Positions 8,745 through 17,714 are shown, counted from the stretch's first letter. The stretch is 37,488 nucleotides of DNA from Comamonadaceae bacterium (GCA_947476015.1 CANJOS010000011.1:1-37488); one strand, 5' to 3'. Numbers and translations: made by a program. The notes: a model not told the origin generated them from the sequence alone.

Positions 8745-9512
8745 TCAGCCGCCGTACCATCCCGCATCAACATGGTATTCACGCCCTGTGCATCGGGCTG
8801 CATCGTCTGAAGCCAAAAAAAGTGCCAATGAGGCTACATGTTCAGGTTCAATCCGTTGCTGCAAACATTGTGCTGCAACGATGAGTTTCTCACTGTCAGG
8901 CGATTGCCAGAGTTTCATCTGACGGGGTGTACTGACCGCGCCCGGAACAATGCAGTTGACGCGGATGCCTGCGCTTCCAAGATCTCTTGCCAAACCTCTC
9001 GTCATGCCTTCAATGGCCGCTTTGGCTGTCATGTAGAGGGACAATTGCGGTAGCGCCAAATGCCACGATATGGACCCCATATTTAAAATGACGCCCTGTC
9101 CCGCATGGCGCATGGCAGTTGACACTGCTTGTGCACAAAAAAACTGATGTCGCAGATTCACGGCCATGCGTTGTTCCCAATAGGCGGGTGTGACGTTTTC
9201 GGGAAGATGACGATCATCGTTAGCCGCGTTGTTGATCAAAATCTCGATGACTCCCTGTGTTTTTTCGATATGAAGAAGCGTTTCTTGCAAGGCCGTTATA
9301 TCGGTCAGATCGCAATGGAAAAAACAGGGTGGGTAGCGGGCGTCTTGCAGAGATGAAACCAAGCTTAGAGCTTCTTTGTCAGCAATGTCTAAAAAACACA
9401 CCTTTGCACCTTGGCGAACAAAGGATTGAACCATGGCAGCCCCAATGCCTGAACTACCGCCTGTAATCAGGACGCGTTTATCAGCAAGGCTGGGGTAAAT
9501 AGCGCTCGACAT
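8745..9512 (-). CDS. SDR aldose 1-dehydrogenase, XylB (Caulobacter D-xylose dehydrogenase)-like
   Basis: A 255-residue NAD(P)-dependent short-chain dehydrogenase. It shows the TGGSSGIG cofactor motif, NNAAND, the catalytic Ser in MGSISWHLAL and YMTAK (Tyr and Lys). From memory, the start MSSAIYPSL and blocks such as FLDIAD, NDDRH, NLRH, GSISWHL, IVAAQCL and the C-terminal TGxEYxxDAGW closely track D-xylose 1-dehydrogenase XylB of Caulobacter crescentus, which makes xylonolactone in the oxidative xylose pathway. That match fixes the start at ATG 9512 rather than the open frame up to 9575. It follows a Gfo/Idh gene by 13 bases and is the last gene of the ThuA operon. XylR nearby supports a pentose role; another aldose remains possible. 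The symbol xylB is avoided because it also means xylulokinase. Confidence 0.85.
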   Translation of the reverse strand: MSSAIYPSLADKRVLITGGSSGIGAAMVQSFVRQGAKVCFLDIADKEALSLVSSLQDARYPPCFFHCDLTDITALQETLLHIEKTQGVIEILINNAANDDRHLPENVTPAYWEQRMAVNLRHQFFCAQAVSTAMRHAGQGVILNMGSISWHLALPQLSLYMTAKAAIEGMTRGLARDLGSAGIRVNCIVPGAVSTPRQMKLWQSPDSEKLIVAAQCLQQRIEPEHVASLALFLASDDAARCTGREYHVDAGWYGG

Positions 9513-9525
9513 GCTCAAGGGCTGT

Positions 9526-10713
9526 TCAAACAAATTGGGGCTGCACCCAAGCGGCCCCAGCTTCAGAGGATGCAACCACAGCTTCTATAAAGGCCATGCC
9601 TTTGATGCCATCTTGCAGCGTCGGAAAGTTCACTTCAGGTGGGATGGGCTTGCCAGCATCGACGGCCCTGATGGCCAGAGCGGTCTCTGTGTAAATATTG
9701 GCAAACCCTTCAAGATAACCTTCGGGGTGACCTGCCGGAATACGCGTCATGCGCGCTGCTGCGGTGCCAACAGCGGGTGATCCACGGGTCAGAATTCGAC
9801 GCGGCTCTCCGATCGGGCAGTAATCCAATCGATTGGGATCTGCCTGAATCCATTCAATGCCACCTCGCGTGCCATAAACACGAAGTCGCAAACCATTTTC
9901 GTGACCCACGGCGACCTGGCTTGCCCAAAGCATTCCTTTGGCGCCGCCTTGGTATCGCAACAAGATCGCTACGTTGTCATCCAGCCTGCGGCCAGGCACA
10001 AAAGTGGTTAGCTCCGCGCAGACCTGATCTAGTGGCAGGCCTGTGACATAGTCGGCTAAGTTGTAGGCGTGGGTACCGATGTCGCCCAAACACCCACCGG
10101 CACCCGAACGAGCTGGATCTGTTCGCCATTCGGCTTGCTTTTGACCTTGTTGTTCAATCGGCTCGCTGAGCCAGTCCTGCGGATACTCCACCTGCACCAA
10201 GCGAATATCGCCGAGGACTCCGGTTTGCACCATTTCACGTGCGTGGCGCACTAAGGGATAGCCTGTGTAATTGTGTGTCAGACAAAAAACTTTGCCAGAA
10301 GTGTTGGCCAATTTTTGCAGTCGAAGTCCTTCAGCTAGGCTCATGCTCAGAGGCTTATCGCAAATAATGTGAATGCCCGCGTTCAAAAAGACTTCGGCAA
10401 TGGGAACGTGCAAGTGATTGGGGGTCACGATGGCCACGACATCAATACCGTCAGCACGTTGACTTTCTTTCAATGCCATCTCAGCATAACTTGCGTAACT
10501 TCTAGTGGGGTCCAAGCCTAAAGTGATAGCCGAGCGGAGGGCTTTGTCTTTGTCTGCACTCAGCGCTCCAGCGACCAACTCATAGTGATCGTCCATGCGT
10601 GACGACAAGCGGTGAACTGCTCCGATAAAGGCGCCTTCACCGCCGCCTACCATGCCCAAACGAAGGCGACGGCTCTTGCCGCCCTCGGTTACCGTGCTTG
10701 CCTCGATGGTCAT
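9526..10713 (-). CDS. Gfo/Idh/MocA family oxidoreductase
   Basis: A 395-residue NAD(P)-dependent sugar oxidoreductase. The N-terminal Rossmann fold has GMVGGGEGAFIG (about residues 20-31) and the cofactor-side motif DKP at 119-121, a common variant of EKP. The catalytic block GGCLGDIGTHAYNLAD supplies Asp211 and His215 in the family pattern. It sits between a ThuA-like gene (25-base gap, with AAGGAA before ATG 10713) and the XylB-like dehydrogenase. In rhizobial ThuA/ThuB systems such a pair oxidises a disaccharide to its 3-keto form, so a 3-keto-glycoside-forming role is reasonable here but inferred. Other family members oxidise inositols or free sugars. Confidence 0.88.
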   Translation of the reverse strand: MTIEASTVTEGGKSRRLRLGMVGGGEGAFIGAVHRLSSRMDDHYELVAGALSADKDKALRSAITLGLDPTRSYASYAEMALKESQRADGIDVVAIVTPNHLHVPIAEVFLNAGIHIICDKPLSMSLAEGLRLQKLANTSGKVFCLTHNYTGYPLVRHAREMVQTGVLGDIRLVQVEYPQDWLSEPIEQQGQKQAEWRTDPARSGAGGCLGDIGTHAYNLADYVTGLPLDQVCAELTTFVPGRRLDDNVAILLRYQGGAKGMLWASQVAVGHENGLRLRVYGTRGGIEWIQADPNRLDYCPIGEPRRILTRGSPAVGTAAARMTRIPAGHPEGYLEGFANIYTETALAIRAVDAGKPIPPEVNFPTLQDGIKGMAFIEAVVASSEAGAAWVQPQFV

Positions 10714-10738
10714 GTCAATTCCTTGGTGTCAAAAAATT

Positions 10739-11380
10739 TCAGCGCGCAGCCCACAGCATGCCGCGCTCAAACAGGGTGCTCATCTCGGGCACCTGAAACT
10801 CTGCAGACACATGCCCTAACGCGCTGTAAAACACGCGGCCATGGCCATGCCGGCGTTTCCAGACTACCGGCATCACGACATCCTTAACCCACTCTGCGTG
10901 CTCGCCGCTGAAGGTGGTGGTGGCCAATACTTCGTTGACAGGATCAACATGCATGTAGTACTGCTCAGATGTGTAATCAAAGTCCGAGAGGCCTTGCATC
11001 ACCGGGTCATCAGGCCGAGTGATGTTGACCCGAAAGTCAATGATGCCGCCCGGATGCGCCACCCATTGGCCACCGGTCATGAACTGATAATCCACCGAGT
11101 CACGGAAAGCATCGCACATGCCCCCATGAAAACCTGCAAGACCCACGCCCGACCGGACTGCTGCCGTTAAGTTGGCACACTCTGTTTTTTCGATTTTGGA
11201 CATGGTGTAAATCGGCACGATCAAATCAAACTGATTCAAATCGGGGTCATCAAATACCGATGTTTGAGTTTCAATGCGAACCTCAAAATCATGTTGATGC
11301 AATTTTTTTTCCACAATGTGTGCGCATAACTCAGGTTCATGCCCATGCCAGCCGCCCCAGACAATTAAAGCCTTTTTCAT
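10739..11380 (-). CDS. ThuA-like domain protein
   Basis: A 213-residue soluble protein of the ThuA family, a class I glutamine-amidotransferase-like fold. Visible marks are the first strand KKALIVWGGWHGHEP, DLIVPIYTMSKIE, VGLAGFHGGMCDAFRD, GGQWVAHPGG and the C-terminal GRVFYSALGH, all typical. The start is ATG 11380, with GGAGAG at a normal distance upstream; the open frame further upstream to 11572 lies in the divergent control region and is not expected to be translated. In rhizobia ThuA acts together with the Gfo/Idh protein ThuB on trehalose-like disaccharides, though its exact chemistry is not well defined. As first gene of the ThuA, Gfo/Idh, SDR operon it is divergent from the ABC transporter, with a 268-base shared upstream region. 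Confidence 0.85.
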   Translation of the reverse strand: MKKALIVWGGWHGHEPELCAHIVEKKLHQHDFEVRIETQTSVFDDPDLNQFDLIVPIYTMSKIEKTECANLTAAVRSGVGLAGFHGGMCDAFRDSVDYQFMTGGQWVAHPGGIIDFRVNITRPDDPVMQGLSDFDYTSEQYYMHVDPVNEVLATTTFSGEHAEWVKDVVMPVVWKRRHGHGRVFYSALGHVSAEFQVPEMSTLFERGMLWAAR

Positions 11381-11556
11381 GATGGTGCTCTCCAGATCAA
11401 GTGATGGTGTGCCTATTGAGGGCTGAGAATTAGAAGCTGCCAGATCAGCGTTCTGAAATCTTAATTTATGTTGTCTTAGTGAATCAAGTGGATCACTGAG
11501 GATGATGGTGGCTTGAGGGTTTGCCCTAGTCAGATTACTAAAAAATGTGATTAGGG

Positions 11557-11605
11557 TTGACATATTTCGCAATCAAAGTATCTGCTCGAACATGGCAATA
11601 TGTTC
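11557..11605 (+). promoter_or_regulatory. Candidate promoter and palindromic operator in the divergent sugar-locus control region
   Basis: In the 268-base gap between the ThuA operon and the ABC transporter, TTGACA at 11557-11562 is a perfect -35 box, with a poor -10 (TATCTG, 11579-11584). Just downstream is a perfect 6-base inverted repeat, GAACAT (11588-11593) and ATGTTC (11600-11605), separated by six bases. It lies about 45 bases before the binding-protein start and could be a repressor or activator site. XylR is an AraC-type protein that usually prefers direct repeats, so the binder is uncertain. The other part of this gap shows nothing clear. Confidence 0.4.
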
Positions 11606-11648
11606 CTGTCAGTACATCGAATAACTCATAACTTTGGAGACATTCACC

Positions 11649-12881
11649 ATGAACACATTTTCTAAACCACTGTTGACTGCTTTGCTTGTAGGCGTGGGCT
11701 TATGCTCTGACGCTTTTGCGCAAAAAGCGGAGGTCATTCATTGGTGGACTTCAGGCGGTGAGTCTGCTGCCATCAAACAGTTTGCTGATGCTTATAACAA
11801 AGCAGGTGGCCAATGGGTCGATAATGCCATCGCAGGGGGTGACAACGCCCGTGCCGCAGCCTTGAACCGAATTGCTGGCGGCAACCCACCAACAGCTGCG
11901 CAATTCAACACTTCAAAGCAATACCACGAACTGATCGAAGCCGGTTTGCTCAGCGATCTGGACAACGTGGCGGCCAAAGGCAACTGGGATCAGTGGATGC
12001 CTACACCCATCAAGAATGTGATCAAAGTGAAGGGGCGCTATTACGCTGTGCCAGTCAATATTCACAGTTTTGCATGGTTCTGGTATTCCAAGGCTGTACT
12101 GAACAAAGCCGGTGTCGCTGAGCCGAAGACAGAAGCTGAATTCTGGACTGCGCTGGACAAAATCAAAGCCTCAGGACAAGTCGCATTTGCCCAATCTGGC
12201 ACCATGGGCTATGAGCGCGGAACTTTTTCAGCGGTGTTGTTGCACATGGGTGGACGTGACCTCTACAACAGCATTTACGAAAAGCGGGACGTCAACGCCA
12301 TCAAGTCGCCAGCGTTCAAAACTGTGCTCGAAAAATTCAAAAAACTCCACGCCTACACAGATGCTGGCATGCCAACGCGAACCTGGAACGACACCACGGC
12401 GTTGTTGGTGACCGACCGGGCCGGTTTCCAGATCGTAGGCGATTGGGCCAAGGGCGAATTCATCAACGCTAACAAAGTCGCAGGCAAGGACTTTGGTTGC
12501 TTTCAGGGCTGGGGTCCGAAGGCACCCTACATGGTGAGCGGTGATGTTTTTGTGCTGCCCAAGAGCAGCAACAAAGATGTGATCAAAGCGCAAGAATTGT
12601 TGGCAAGTGTCGTCACGTCACCTGCTGCACAAGTTGCTTTCAACAACAAGAAGGGTGCCATTCCAATTCGACCAGACGTCGAAGCTAGCAGCATGGACAT
12701 CTGTGCGCAAGCAGGGGTTGCGGCGCTCAAAGATCCTGCACGCCAGACCCCGGACCCCAGCATGTTGGTGCCACCCGATGTATTTGGCGCAGTGGGTGAT
12801 GTGATCACCAAGTTCTGGAACACCGACATGAAACCTGAGGACGCCCAGAATCGTTTGGTTGCAGCACTCGTTAGCAAATGA
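11649..12881 (+). CDS. Sugar ABC transporter substrate-binding protein, GtsA-like
   Basis: A 410-residue periplasmic binding protein. A signal peptide ends near SDAFA, and the mature chain opens with EVIHWWTSGGESAA, then GGDNARAAALNRIAGGNPPTAAQ, a layout I associate with the glucose-binding GtsA group of proteobacteria (SBP family 1). ATG 11649 is preferred over an in-frame TTG or ATG slightly upstream because GGAGA (11637-11641) lies at correct spacing before it. Its stop overlaps the start of the first permease by four bases. It heads the six-gene operon to 17708. Glucose, xylose or a glycoside are all possible ligands; XylR and the XylB-like enzyme favour an aldose. Confidence 0.87.
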   Translation: MNTFSKPLLTALLVGVGLCSDAFAQKAEVIHWWTSGGESAAIKQFADAYNKAGGQWVDNAIAGGDNARAAALNRIAGGNPPTAAQFNTSKQYHELIEAGLLSDLDNVAAKGNWDQWMPTPIKNVIKVKGRYYAVPVNIHSFAWFWYSKAVLNKAGVAEPKTEAEFWTALDKIKASGQVAFAQSGTMGYERGTFSAVLLHMGGRDLYNSIYEKRDVNAIKSPAFKTVLEKFKKLHAYTDAGMPTRTWNDTTALLVTDRAGFQIVGDWAKGEFINANKVAGKDFGCFQGWGPKAPYMVSGDVFVLPKSSNKDVIKAQELLASVVTSPAAQVAFNNKKGAIPIRPDVEASSMDICAQAGVAALKDPARQTPDPSMLVPPDVFGAVGDVITKFWNTDMKPEDAQNRLVAALVSK

Positions 12882-13759
12882 AGTTACCCACCAGACGCCC
12901 TGCATGGTCGGCTCATGCCGCATTGATCCCCATGGGAATGACCGTCTTGGTGGCATATATCGCAGGCATCTTGTGGACTGTGCGAATTTCATTCACCAGT
13001 TCCAAGATGTTGCCCAAGTCCGACTGGGTGGGGTTGAAACAGTATGAGGTTCTTTTTGCGAGCGATCGCTGGGCGACTGACATGGTCAACGTTGCCCTGT
13101 TTGGGGTGACCTTCATCACCGGCGCCATGGTCCTTGGTTTTTTATTAGCAGTCTTCATTGACCAAAAGGTGCGTTTCGAAGGTGTGTTCAGAACACTCTA
13201 TCTTTTCTCTTATTCGTTGTCCTTTGTGGCAACAGGTGTGATCTGGCAATGGATGTTTAACCCCACGCTAGGTATCCAGCAATCTCTGCGAAGCTGGGGC
13301 TGGGAAAATGCACGTTTCGACTGGATCACTTCTCAGGACATGGCCATTTATTGCGTGGTGATTGCCGTCCTTTGGCATTCTGCTGGTTTGGTGATGGCCA
13401 TATTGCTGGCAGGTTTACGCGGCGTAGATGAAGAAATAGCGAAAGCTGCACAAATTGAAGGCATTCCTCGCTGGCGCTACTACCTCAGCATTGTTTTACC
13501 TCAACTGGGTGCATCGTTGGGAACTTGTTTGGTCTTGTTGGCCGTTGCAGTGATCAAAGTTTTTGACGCTGTGGTGGCCATGACCAATGGGGGGCCGGGT
13601 GATGCAACCGATGTACCCACCAAATTCATCATGGACAATTTGTTCGAACGTCAAAACATTGGCTTGGCGTCTGCTGCTTCTACCACCATGTTGATCACGG
13701 TCCTGATCATCATTGCTCCCCTGATGTATGCCCGTTCCCGCTCTGAGAAAAATGCATGA
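12878..13759 (+). CDS. Sugar ABC transporter permease, MalF/GtsB-like
   Basis: A 293-residue inner-membrane permease with six hydrophobic segments and the EAA loop EIAKAAQIEGIPRWRYYLSI followed by VLP. N-terminal LIPMGMTVLVAYIAGILWTVRISFTSSK is a typical first helix of a CUT1 permease. Both ends overlap the neighbouring genes by four bases (ATGA), so its synthesis is coupled to the binding protein and to the second permease. It should pair with the latter to form the membrane channel for the sugar bound by the 11649 gene product. Confidence 0.88.
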   Translation: MKLPTRRPAWSAHAALIPMGMTVLVAYIAGILWTVRISFTSSKMLPKSDWVGLKQYEVLFASDRWATDMVNVALFGVTFITGAMVLGFLLAVFIDQKVRFEGVFRTLYLFSYSLSFVATGVIWQWMFNPTLGIQQSLRSWGWENARFDWITSQDMAIYCVVIAVLWHSAGLVMAILLAGLRGVDEEIAKAAQIEGIPRWRYYLSIVLPQLGASLGTCLVLLAVAVIKVFDAVVAMTNGGPGDATDVPTKFIMDNLFERQNIGLASAASTTMLITVLIIIAPLMYARSRSEKNA

Positions 13760-14652
13760 GCACAGACATCCCTTCCATGCTAAGCCCTCGTCCTTCCGTT
13801 CAATGGTTCACGCCTGGTCGAATTGGCATCTATGTTTTTCTGATTTCTGCTGCTTTGTTTTTTCTATTGCCGTTGTATGTCATGGGCGTCACTTCCATCA
13901 AGCCGATGGTGGAAATTCGTGAAGGCAATATTTTTCAGTTTCCGTTGGCCATGACCTTTGAACCTTGGGCGCAAGCTTGGTCCAGTGCGTGCACTGGGCT
14001 GCAGTGCAACGGCATCAGTGTGGGCTTCATCAATTCAGTGCAAATTTTATTACCGTCTCTGGTGTTGTCTATTTTTCTTGGCTCCATCAATGGCTATGCT
14101 TTGGCATTCTGGAAGGTGCGATGGGGACATTGGGCGTTCAGTGTCCTCATGCTGGGGGCCTTTATCCCTTATCAAGTCATGATGTACCCCTTGGTGCGCA
14201 TGTTTGCTTGGGCTGACATCTTTCAATCAATCACTAACATTGTGTTGGTTCACACCATTTTTGGTATGCCCATCATGACTTTGCTGTTTAAAAACTATTA
14301 TGGTGGTTTGCCCCCTGAACTTTTCAAGGCTGCCAGAATCGACGGCGGTGGTTTTTGGCGTATTTATTTCCAATTGATGGTACCCATGTCTTTGCCAATT
14401 TTTGTAGTCGCCACCATCATGCAAACCACTGGTATCTGGAACGATTTCATCTTGGGACTCATCTTTGCGGGTCGAGAACACTATCCTATGACGGTTCAGT
14501 TGAACAACATCATCAACTCGACACAGGGTGAAAAAATTTACAACGTCAACATGGCCGCCACCCTGTTGACCTCTTTGGTGCCCTTGGCCGTTTATTTCGT
14601 TTCAGGTCGTTGGTTTGTTCGTGGAATCGCTGCCGGTGCAGTCAAAGGTTGA
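13756..14652 (+). CDS. Sugar ABC transporter permease, MalG/GtsC-like
   Basis: The 298-residue second permease of the importer, with six hydrophobic segments and an EAA loop (ELFKAARIDGGGFWRIYFQ...VPMS). The segment LYVMGVTSIKPMVEIREGNIF after helix 1 and the ending RWFVRGIAAGAVKG are usual for this subfamily. It starts inside the end of the previous permease gene (four-base overlap), and its stop is five bases before the ATPase gene. Confidence 0.88.
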   Translation: MSTDIPSMLSPRPSVQWFTPGRIGIYVFLISAALFFLLPLYVMGVTSIKPMVEIREGNIFQFPLAMTFEPWAQAWSSACTGLQCNGISVGFINSVQILLPSLVLSIFLGSINGYALAFWKVRWGHWAFSVLMLGAFIPYQVMMYPLVRMFAWADIFQSITNIVLVHTIFGMPIMTLLFKNYYGGLPPELFKAARIDGGGFWRIYFQLMVPMSLPIFVVATIMQTTGIWNDFILGLIFAGREHYPMTVQLNNIINSTQGEKIYNVNMAATLLTSLVPLAVYFVSGRWFVRGIAAGAVKG

Positions 14653-14657
14653 GTCAC

Positions 14658-15740
14658 ATGTCCAACGTTAGTCTTCAAGCACTCAGTATCAGCTACGGTA
14701 AAACGCCGATTCTCAGCCATCTAGACCTTGAAATTCAAGAGGGTGAGTTTGTTGTTTTACTTGGTCCTTCAGGTTGCGGTAAATCGACTTTGCTGCATGG
14801 TATTGCTGGTTTGATTGATGTAACTGGGGGACGCATTTCGATTGCCGGACAAGATGTGACATGGGCTGACCCCAAGGACCGAGGGATCGGCATGGTGTTT
14901 CAAAGTTATGCCCTTTATCCCACCATGACAGTGGAGAGAAATCTGTCGTTTGGCCTGCGAATCAGCGGACTCGATATCACCGAAGTCAAGAAGCGAGTGG
15001 CCCATGTTGCAGAGATGCTCCAGCTGACCGAATTATTGCAACGCAAGCCTGCGCAGTTGTCAGGGGGTCAAAGACAGCGAGTGGCCATTGGACGGGCATT
15101 GGTGCGTGATGTCAAAGTATTCTTGCTGGATGAACCCTTGTCGAATTTAGATGCCAAACTTCGTGCGGAGTTGCGTCGGGAACTGAAGCAGTTGCATCAA
15201 AATCTGGGTGCTACCATGATCCATGTGACCCACGACCAAATTGAAGCCTTGACGCTGGCAACCCGCATCTGCGTTATGAACAAAGGCGTGATTCAACAGT
15301 TTGATACACCGGAGGTGGTTTACAGCCATCCTGCCAATCGATTTGTAGCAAGTTTTCTAGGGTCGCCTAGCATGAACTTTATTGAAGGGCACTTGCAAAT
15401 CCAAGACCGCCAAGTTTTTTTTGAAAGTTCGGTACTGCGAATGGATGTCAGCCACTATGCCTTTAAAGTGCCACCCTCTTCAAATCAAGGCTGCAGCCTA
15501 GGCATCCGCGCAGAGCATTTGTTTCCTGCAGCTGAATCAACCGCACCTCAAATGGAGACCGAACTTCTTTTGGTTGAACCAATGGGTGCGCATCAAATTG
15601 TCTGGTTGCAATCAAATGACGTCAGCTTGGCGATGCAGACAGAGCCGCAAATGGCTTTGAGTGTTGGCGAGAAAATTGGAATCGCGCTGCAGGCTCAAAA
15701 AATTTCATTATTTGACCCAAGCTCGCAAAACAGATTGTGA
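14658..15740 (+). CDS. Sugar ABC transporter ATPase, MalK/UgpC type
   Basis: The 360-residue nucleotide-binding subunit. Walker A GPSGCGKST is at residues 36-44, the Q-loop FQS at 81-83, the signature LSGGQ at 134-138, Walker B VFLLDE at 154-159 and the switch His192. The remaining 130 residues form the regulatory TOBE-type domain of the CUT1 ATPases. ATG 14658 is chosen because the preceding 16 in-frame codons overlap the permease and lack family similarity. It is the only transporter ATPase in the window, so it may also power the importer at 5332-8418, which has none; MsmX/UgpC-like ATPases are known to serve several importers. Confidence 0.92.
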   Translation: MSNVSLQALSISYGKTPILSHLDLEIQEGEFVVLLGPSGCGKSTLLHGIAGLIDVTGGRISIAGQDVTWADPKDRGIGMVFQSYALYPTMTVERNLSFGLRISGLDITEVKKRVAHVAEMLQLTELLQRKPAQLSGGQRQRVAIGRALVRDVKVFLLDEPLSNLDAKLRAELRRELKQLHQNLGATMIHVTHDQIEALTLATRICVMNKGVIQQFDTPEVVYSHPANRFVASFLGSPSMNFIEGHLQIQDRQVFFESSVLRMDVSHYAFKVPPSSNQGCSLGIRAEHLFPAAESTAPQMETELLLVEPMGAHQIVWLQSNDVSLAMQTEPQMALSVGEKIGIALQAQKISLFDPSSQNRL

Positions 15741-15755
15741 AAGTGGTTTCTCGCA

Positions 15756-15770
15756 CCAGTCATTGACTGG
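15756..15770. promoter_or_regulatory. 15-base palindrome between ATPase and isomerase-like gene
   Basis: CCAGTCATTGACTGG is a perfect 7+1+7 inverted repeat, followed on the plus strand by ATTTTC. It sits in the only sizeable gap (56 bases) of the plus-strand sugar operon. It could fold as a short hairpin that partly terminates transcription between transport and catabolic genes, or be an operator. The T-run is short, so a full terminator is unlikely. Confidence 0.4.
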
Positions 15771-15796
15771 ATTTTCATCTATTCAATAATTTTTTC

Positions 15797-16558
15797 ATGA
15801 GTCATCCCCCCCTTTCTATTCAGCTTTACAGTCTTCGAGCACTGCCCGCACTCAGTCATATTCTCGACACTGTCAAGCTTGCAGGCTACAGCCATGTGGA
15901 ATTGATCGGCAGTCATCTCGACGATGCCCAAGCAGTGAAACAACAACTTGATGCCCGCAGCTTAAGTGTGTCTTCTTCGCACGTAGGAATTGCTGCGTTG
16001 CGTGACCGCTTCGACCACATCATGCAAGCCTGTAAGTTGCTGGGCTTTACTCAACTTTTCATGCCTGCTGTACCTCCCGAAGAGCGGCAAAGCATCGAGC
16101 CCTATTGGACATTTTTGGGGCGTGAGTTGGGTCAAATGGCATGGCGCGCAAAGGAACATGGCGTTCAATTGGGCTACCACAATCATCACTGGGAAATGAA
16201 TGTGCAAGCCGATGGTCGAACCGCTCTAGACTGTTTGTTTGAGGGTGCTGGTAACGCGCCACTGACTTGGCAGGTGGATGTGGCTTGGTTGGTCAGAGGC
16301 GGCGTAGATCCTTTGCATTACTTGAAAAAATACGCATCGCGCATTGTGTCCGTGCACGCCAAAGACATTGCGCTACCCGACACTTGTCTCGATGAAGATG
16401 GATGGGCAGATGTAGGACATGGCGTGCTAGATTGGCGAGGGAGTTTGGCGCCGCAGAGTGTGGCGTGCGGTGCACAATGGTTTGTGTCAGAACACGACAA
16501 ACCCAACGATCCTGTTCGCTTCTCCCGCAATAGTTTTGCATTTTTGAACTCACTTTGA
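15797..16558 (+). CDS. Sugar phosphate isomerase/epimerase-like TIM-barrel protein
   Basis: A 253-residue protein of the xylose-isomerase-like TIM-barrel superfamily (COG1082, AP-endonuclease-2 fold). The probable metal ligands are Glu133 (NHHWE), Asp161 (QVDVAW), His187 (VHAKD) and Glu232 (SEHD), in the family order and spacing; YHNH at 127-130 lines the site. Members isomerise or epimerise sugars and inososes, and some act as lyases on 3-keto-glycosides made by Gfo/Idh enzymes. It lies 13 bases before a Gfo/Idh gene and after the ABC transporter, so it should act on the imported sugar or its oxidised form. The reaction itself cannot be assigned from sequence. Confidence 0.82.
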   Translation: MSHPPLSIQLYSLRALPALSHILDTVKLAGYSHVELIGSHLDDAQAVKQQLDARSLSVSSSHVGIAALRDRFDHIMQACKLLGFTQLFMPAVPPEERQSIEPYWTFLGRELGQMAWRAKEHGVQLGYHNHHWEMNVQADGRTALDCLFEGAGNAPLTWQVDVAWLVRGGVDPLHYLKKYASRIVSVHAKDIALPDTCLDEDGWADVGHGVLDWRGSLAPQSVACGAQWFVSEHDKPNDPVRFSRNSFAFLNSL

Positions 16559-16571
16559 AACTTCTAAAATC

Positions 16572-17708
16572 ATGAAAAAAATCCAAATCGGTGTGATAGG
16601 TTGCGGCAATATCAGTGATGCCTACTTCAAAGGTGCTGCCCGTTCACAGTTCATTCAGGTGAAAGCCTGCGCAGACATGCGCTCAGAGGCTGCCGAGCAA
16701 AAGGCTGCGCTTTACGGATTTCAGGCGATGAGCATTGATGCTTTATTGGCTGATCCCGAGATCAGCATCGTGGTGAACCTCACCATCCCCATGGCACACG
16801 CCCCTGTTTCTCAGCAAATTCTCAAAGCCGGTAAGCACGTCTATTCAGAAAAACCCCTGTCAGCCACTTTTGCGGAAGCCTTTACCACTCTGAAAATGGC
16901 GAACGAAAAAGGCTTGAGGGTCGGATGCGCACCCGACACATTTCTTGGCGCTTCGCACCAAGCGTGCCGACGATTGATTGACGCAGGAACCATTGGTCAA
17001 CCCGTTGGTGGAGCGGCTGTGATCATGTCGCACGGTGCGGAAAGTTGGCACCCTAATCCAGAGTTTTTTTACAAAGCTGGCGGCGGCCCTGTCTTAGACA
17101 TGGGGCCTTACTACATCACCCAGTTGGTCAATCTTTTGGGGCCTGTCAAACGGTTGGCAGGTCTGGCGACTACAGGCAGTGCCACACGAACCATCACCAG
17201 TGAGCCATTGAATGGCAGCGTGATTCAAGTGGATGTGCCCACCACGGTCAATGGCGTTCTGGCGTTTGAAAATGGCGCCAATGTCACCTTGTCAGCTTCT
17301 TGGGATGTGTGGAAGCACAACCGGACTTCACCCATTGAAATTTACGGCACAGAAGGTGCCATGTTGGGCGTGGATCCGAACTTCTTTGGCGGCTCGCCCA
17401 GGGTTTGTTCACCCAACGGCGAATGGCAAGAGCTAGACATCAGCGCACATCCTTTCGGCACGCCCAACCGTGAATTGCGCAATGGGTCCATGGCAGCCGA
17501 TTACCGCATCATTGGTTTAATTGACATGGCCATGGCCATCCAAAATAAACGTCCACACAGAGCCAGCGGTGCATTGGCTTTGCATGTTCTGGAAGTATTG
17601 GAAGCCTTTGAAAAATCTTCACGTACTGGCGAGTTTATGACCCTGAGCACAAGCTGTGAGCGGCCAGCCCCTGTTCCATTGGGTTCTGACGAAGTTGTAT
17701 TTTGCTGA
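16572..17708 (+). CDS. Gfo/Idh/MocA family oxidoreductase
   Basis: A 378-residue NAD(P)-dependent sugar oxidoreductase. The Rossmann motif GVIGCGNISD starts at residue 7, EKP is at 93-95, and the catalytic block GGGPVLDMGPYY has Asp176 with Tyr180 where many members have His, a regular feature of one Gfo/Idh subgroup. It is the last gene of the plus-strand operon and is coupled with the isomerase-like gene just upstream. It differs clearly from the Gfo/Idh protein at 9526-10713, so the two probably oxidise different positions or substrates. Its stop faces the xylR stop across about 20 bases. Confidence 0.88.
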   Translation: MKKIQIGVIGCGNISDAYFKGAARSQFIQVKACADMRSEAAEQKAALYGFQAMSIDALLADPEISIVVNLTIPMAHAPVSQQILKAGKHVYSEKPLSATFAEAFTTLKMANEKGLRVGCAPDTFLGASHQACRRLIDAGTIGQPVGGAAVIMSHGAESWHPNPEFFYKAGGGPVLDMGPYYITQLVNLLGPVKRLAGLATTGSATRTITSEPLNGSVIQVDVPTTVNGVLAFENGANVTLSASWDVWKHNRTSPIEIYGTEGAMLGVDPNFFGGSPRVCSPNGEWQELDISAHPFGTPNRELRNGSMAADYRIIGLIDMAMAIQNKRPHRASGALALHVLEVLEAFEKSSRTGEFMTLSTSCERPAPVPLGSDEVVFC

Positions 17709-17714
17709 ACGAAC

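Noticed and set aside
9513-9575. N-terminal extension of the XylB-like SDR
   Set aside because: It overlaps the Gfo/Idh coding end, and the start MSSAIYPSL matches the known XylB N-terminus.
11381-11572. N-terminal extension of the ThuA-like protein up to 11572
   Set aside because: The extra 64 residues have no family similarity, lie in the divergent control region, and a good ribosome binding site precedes ATG 11380.
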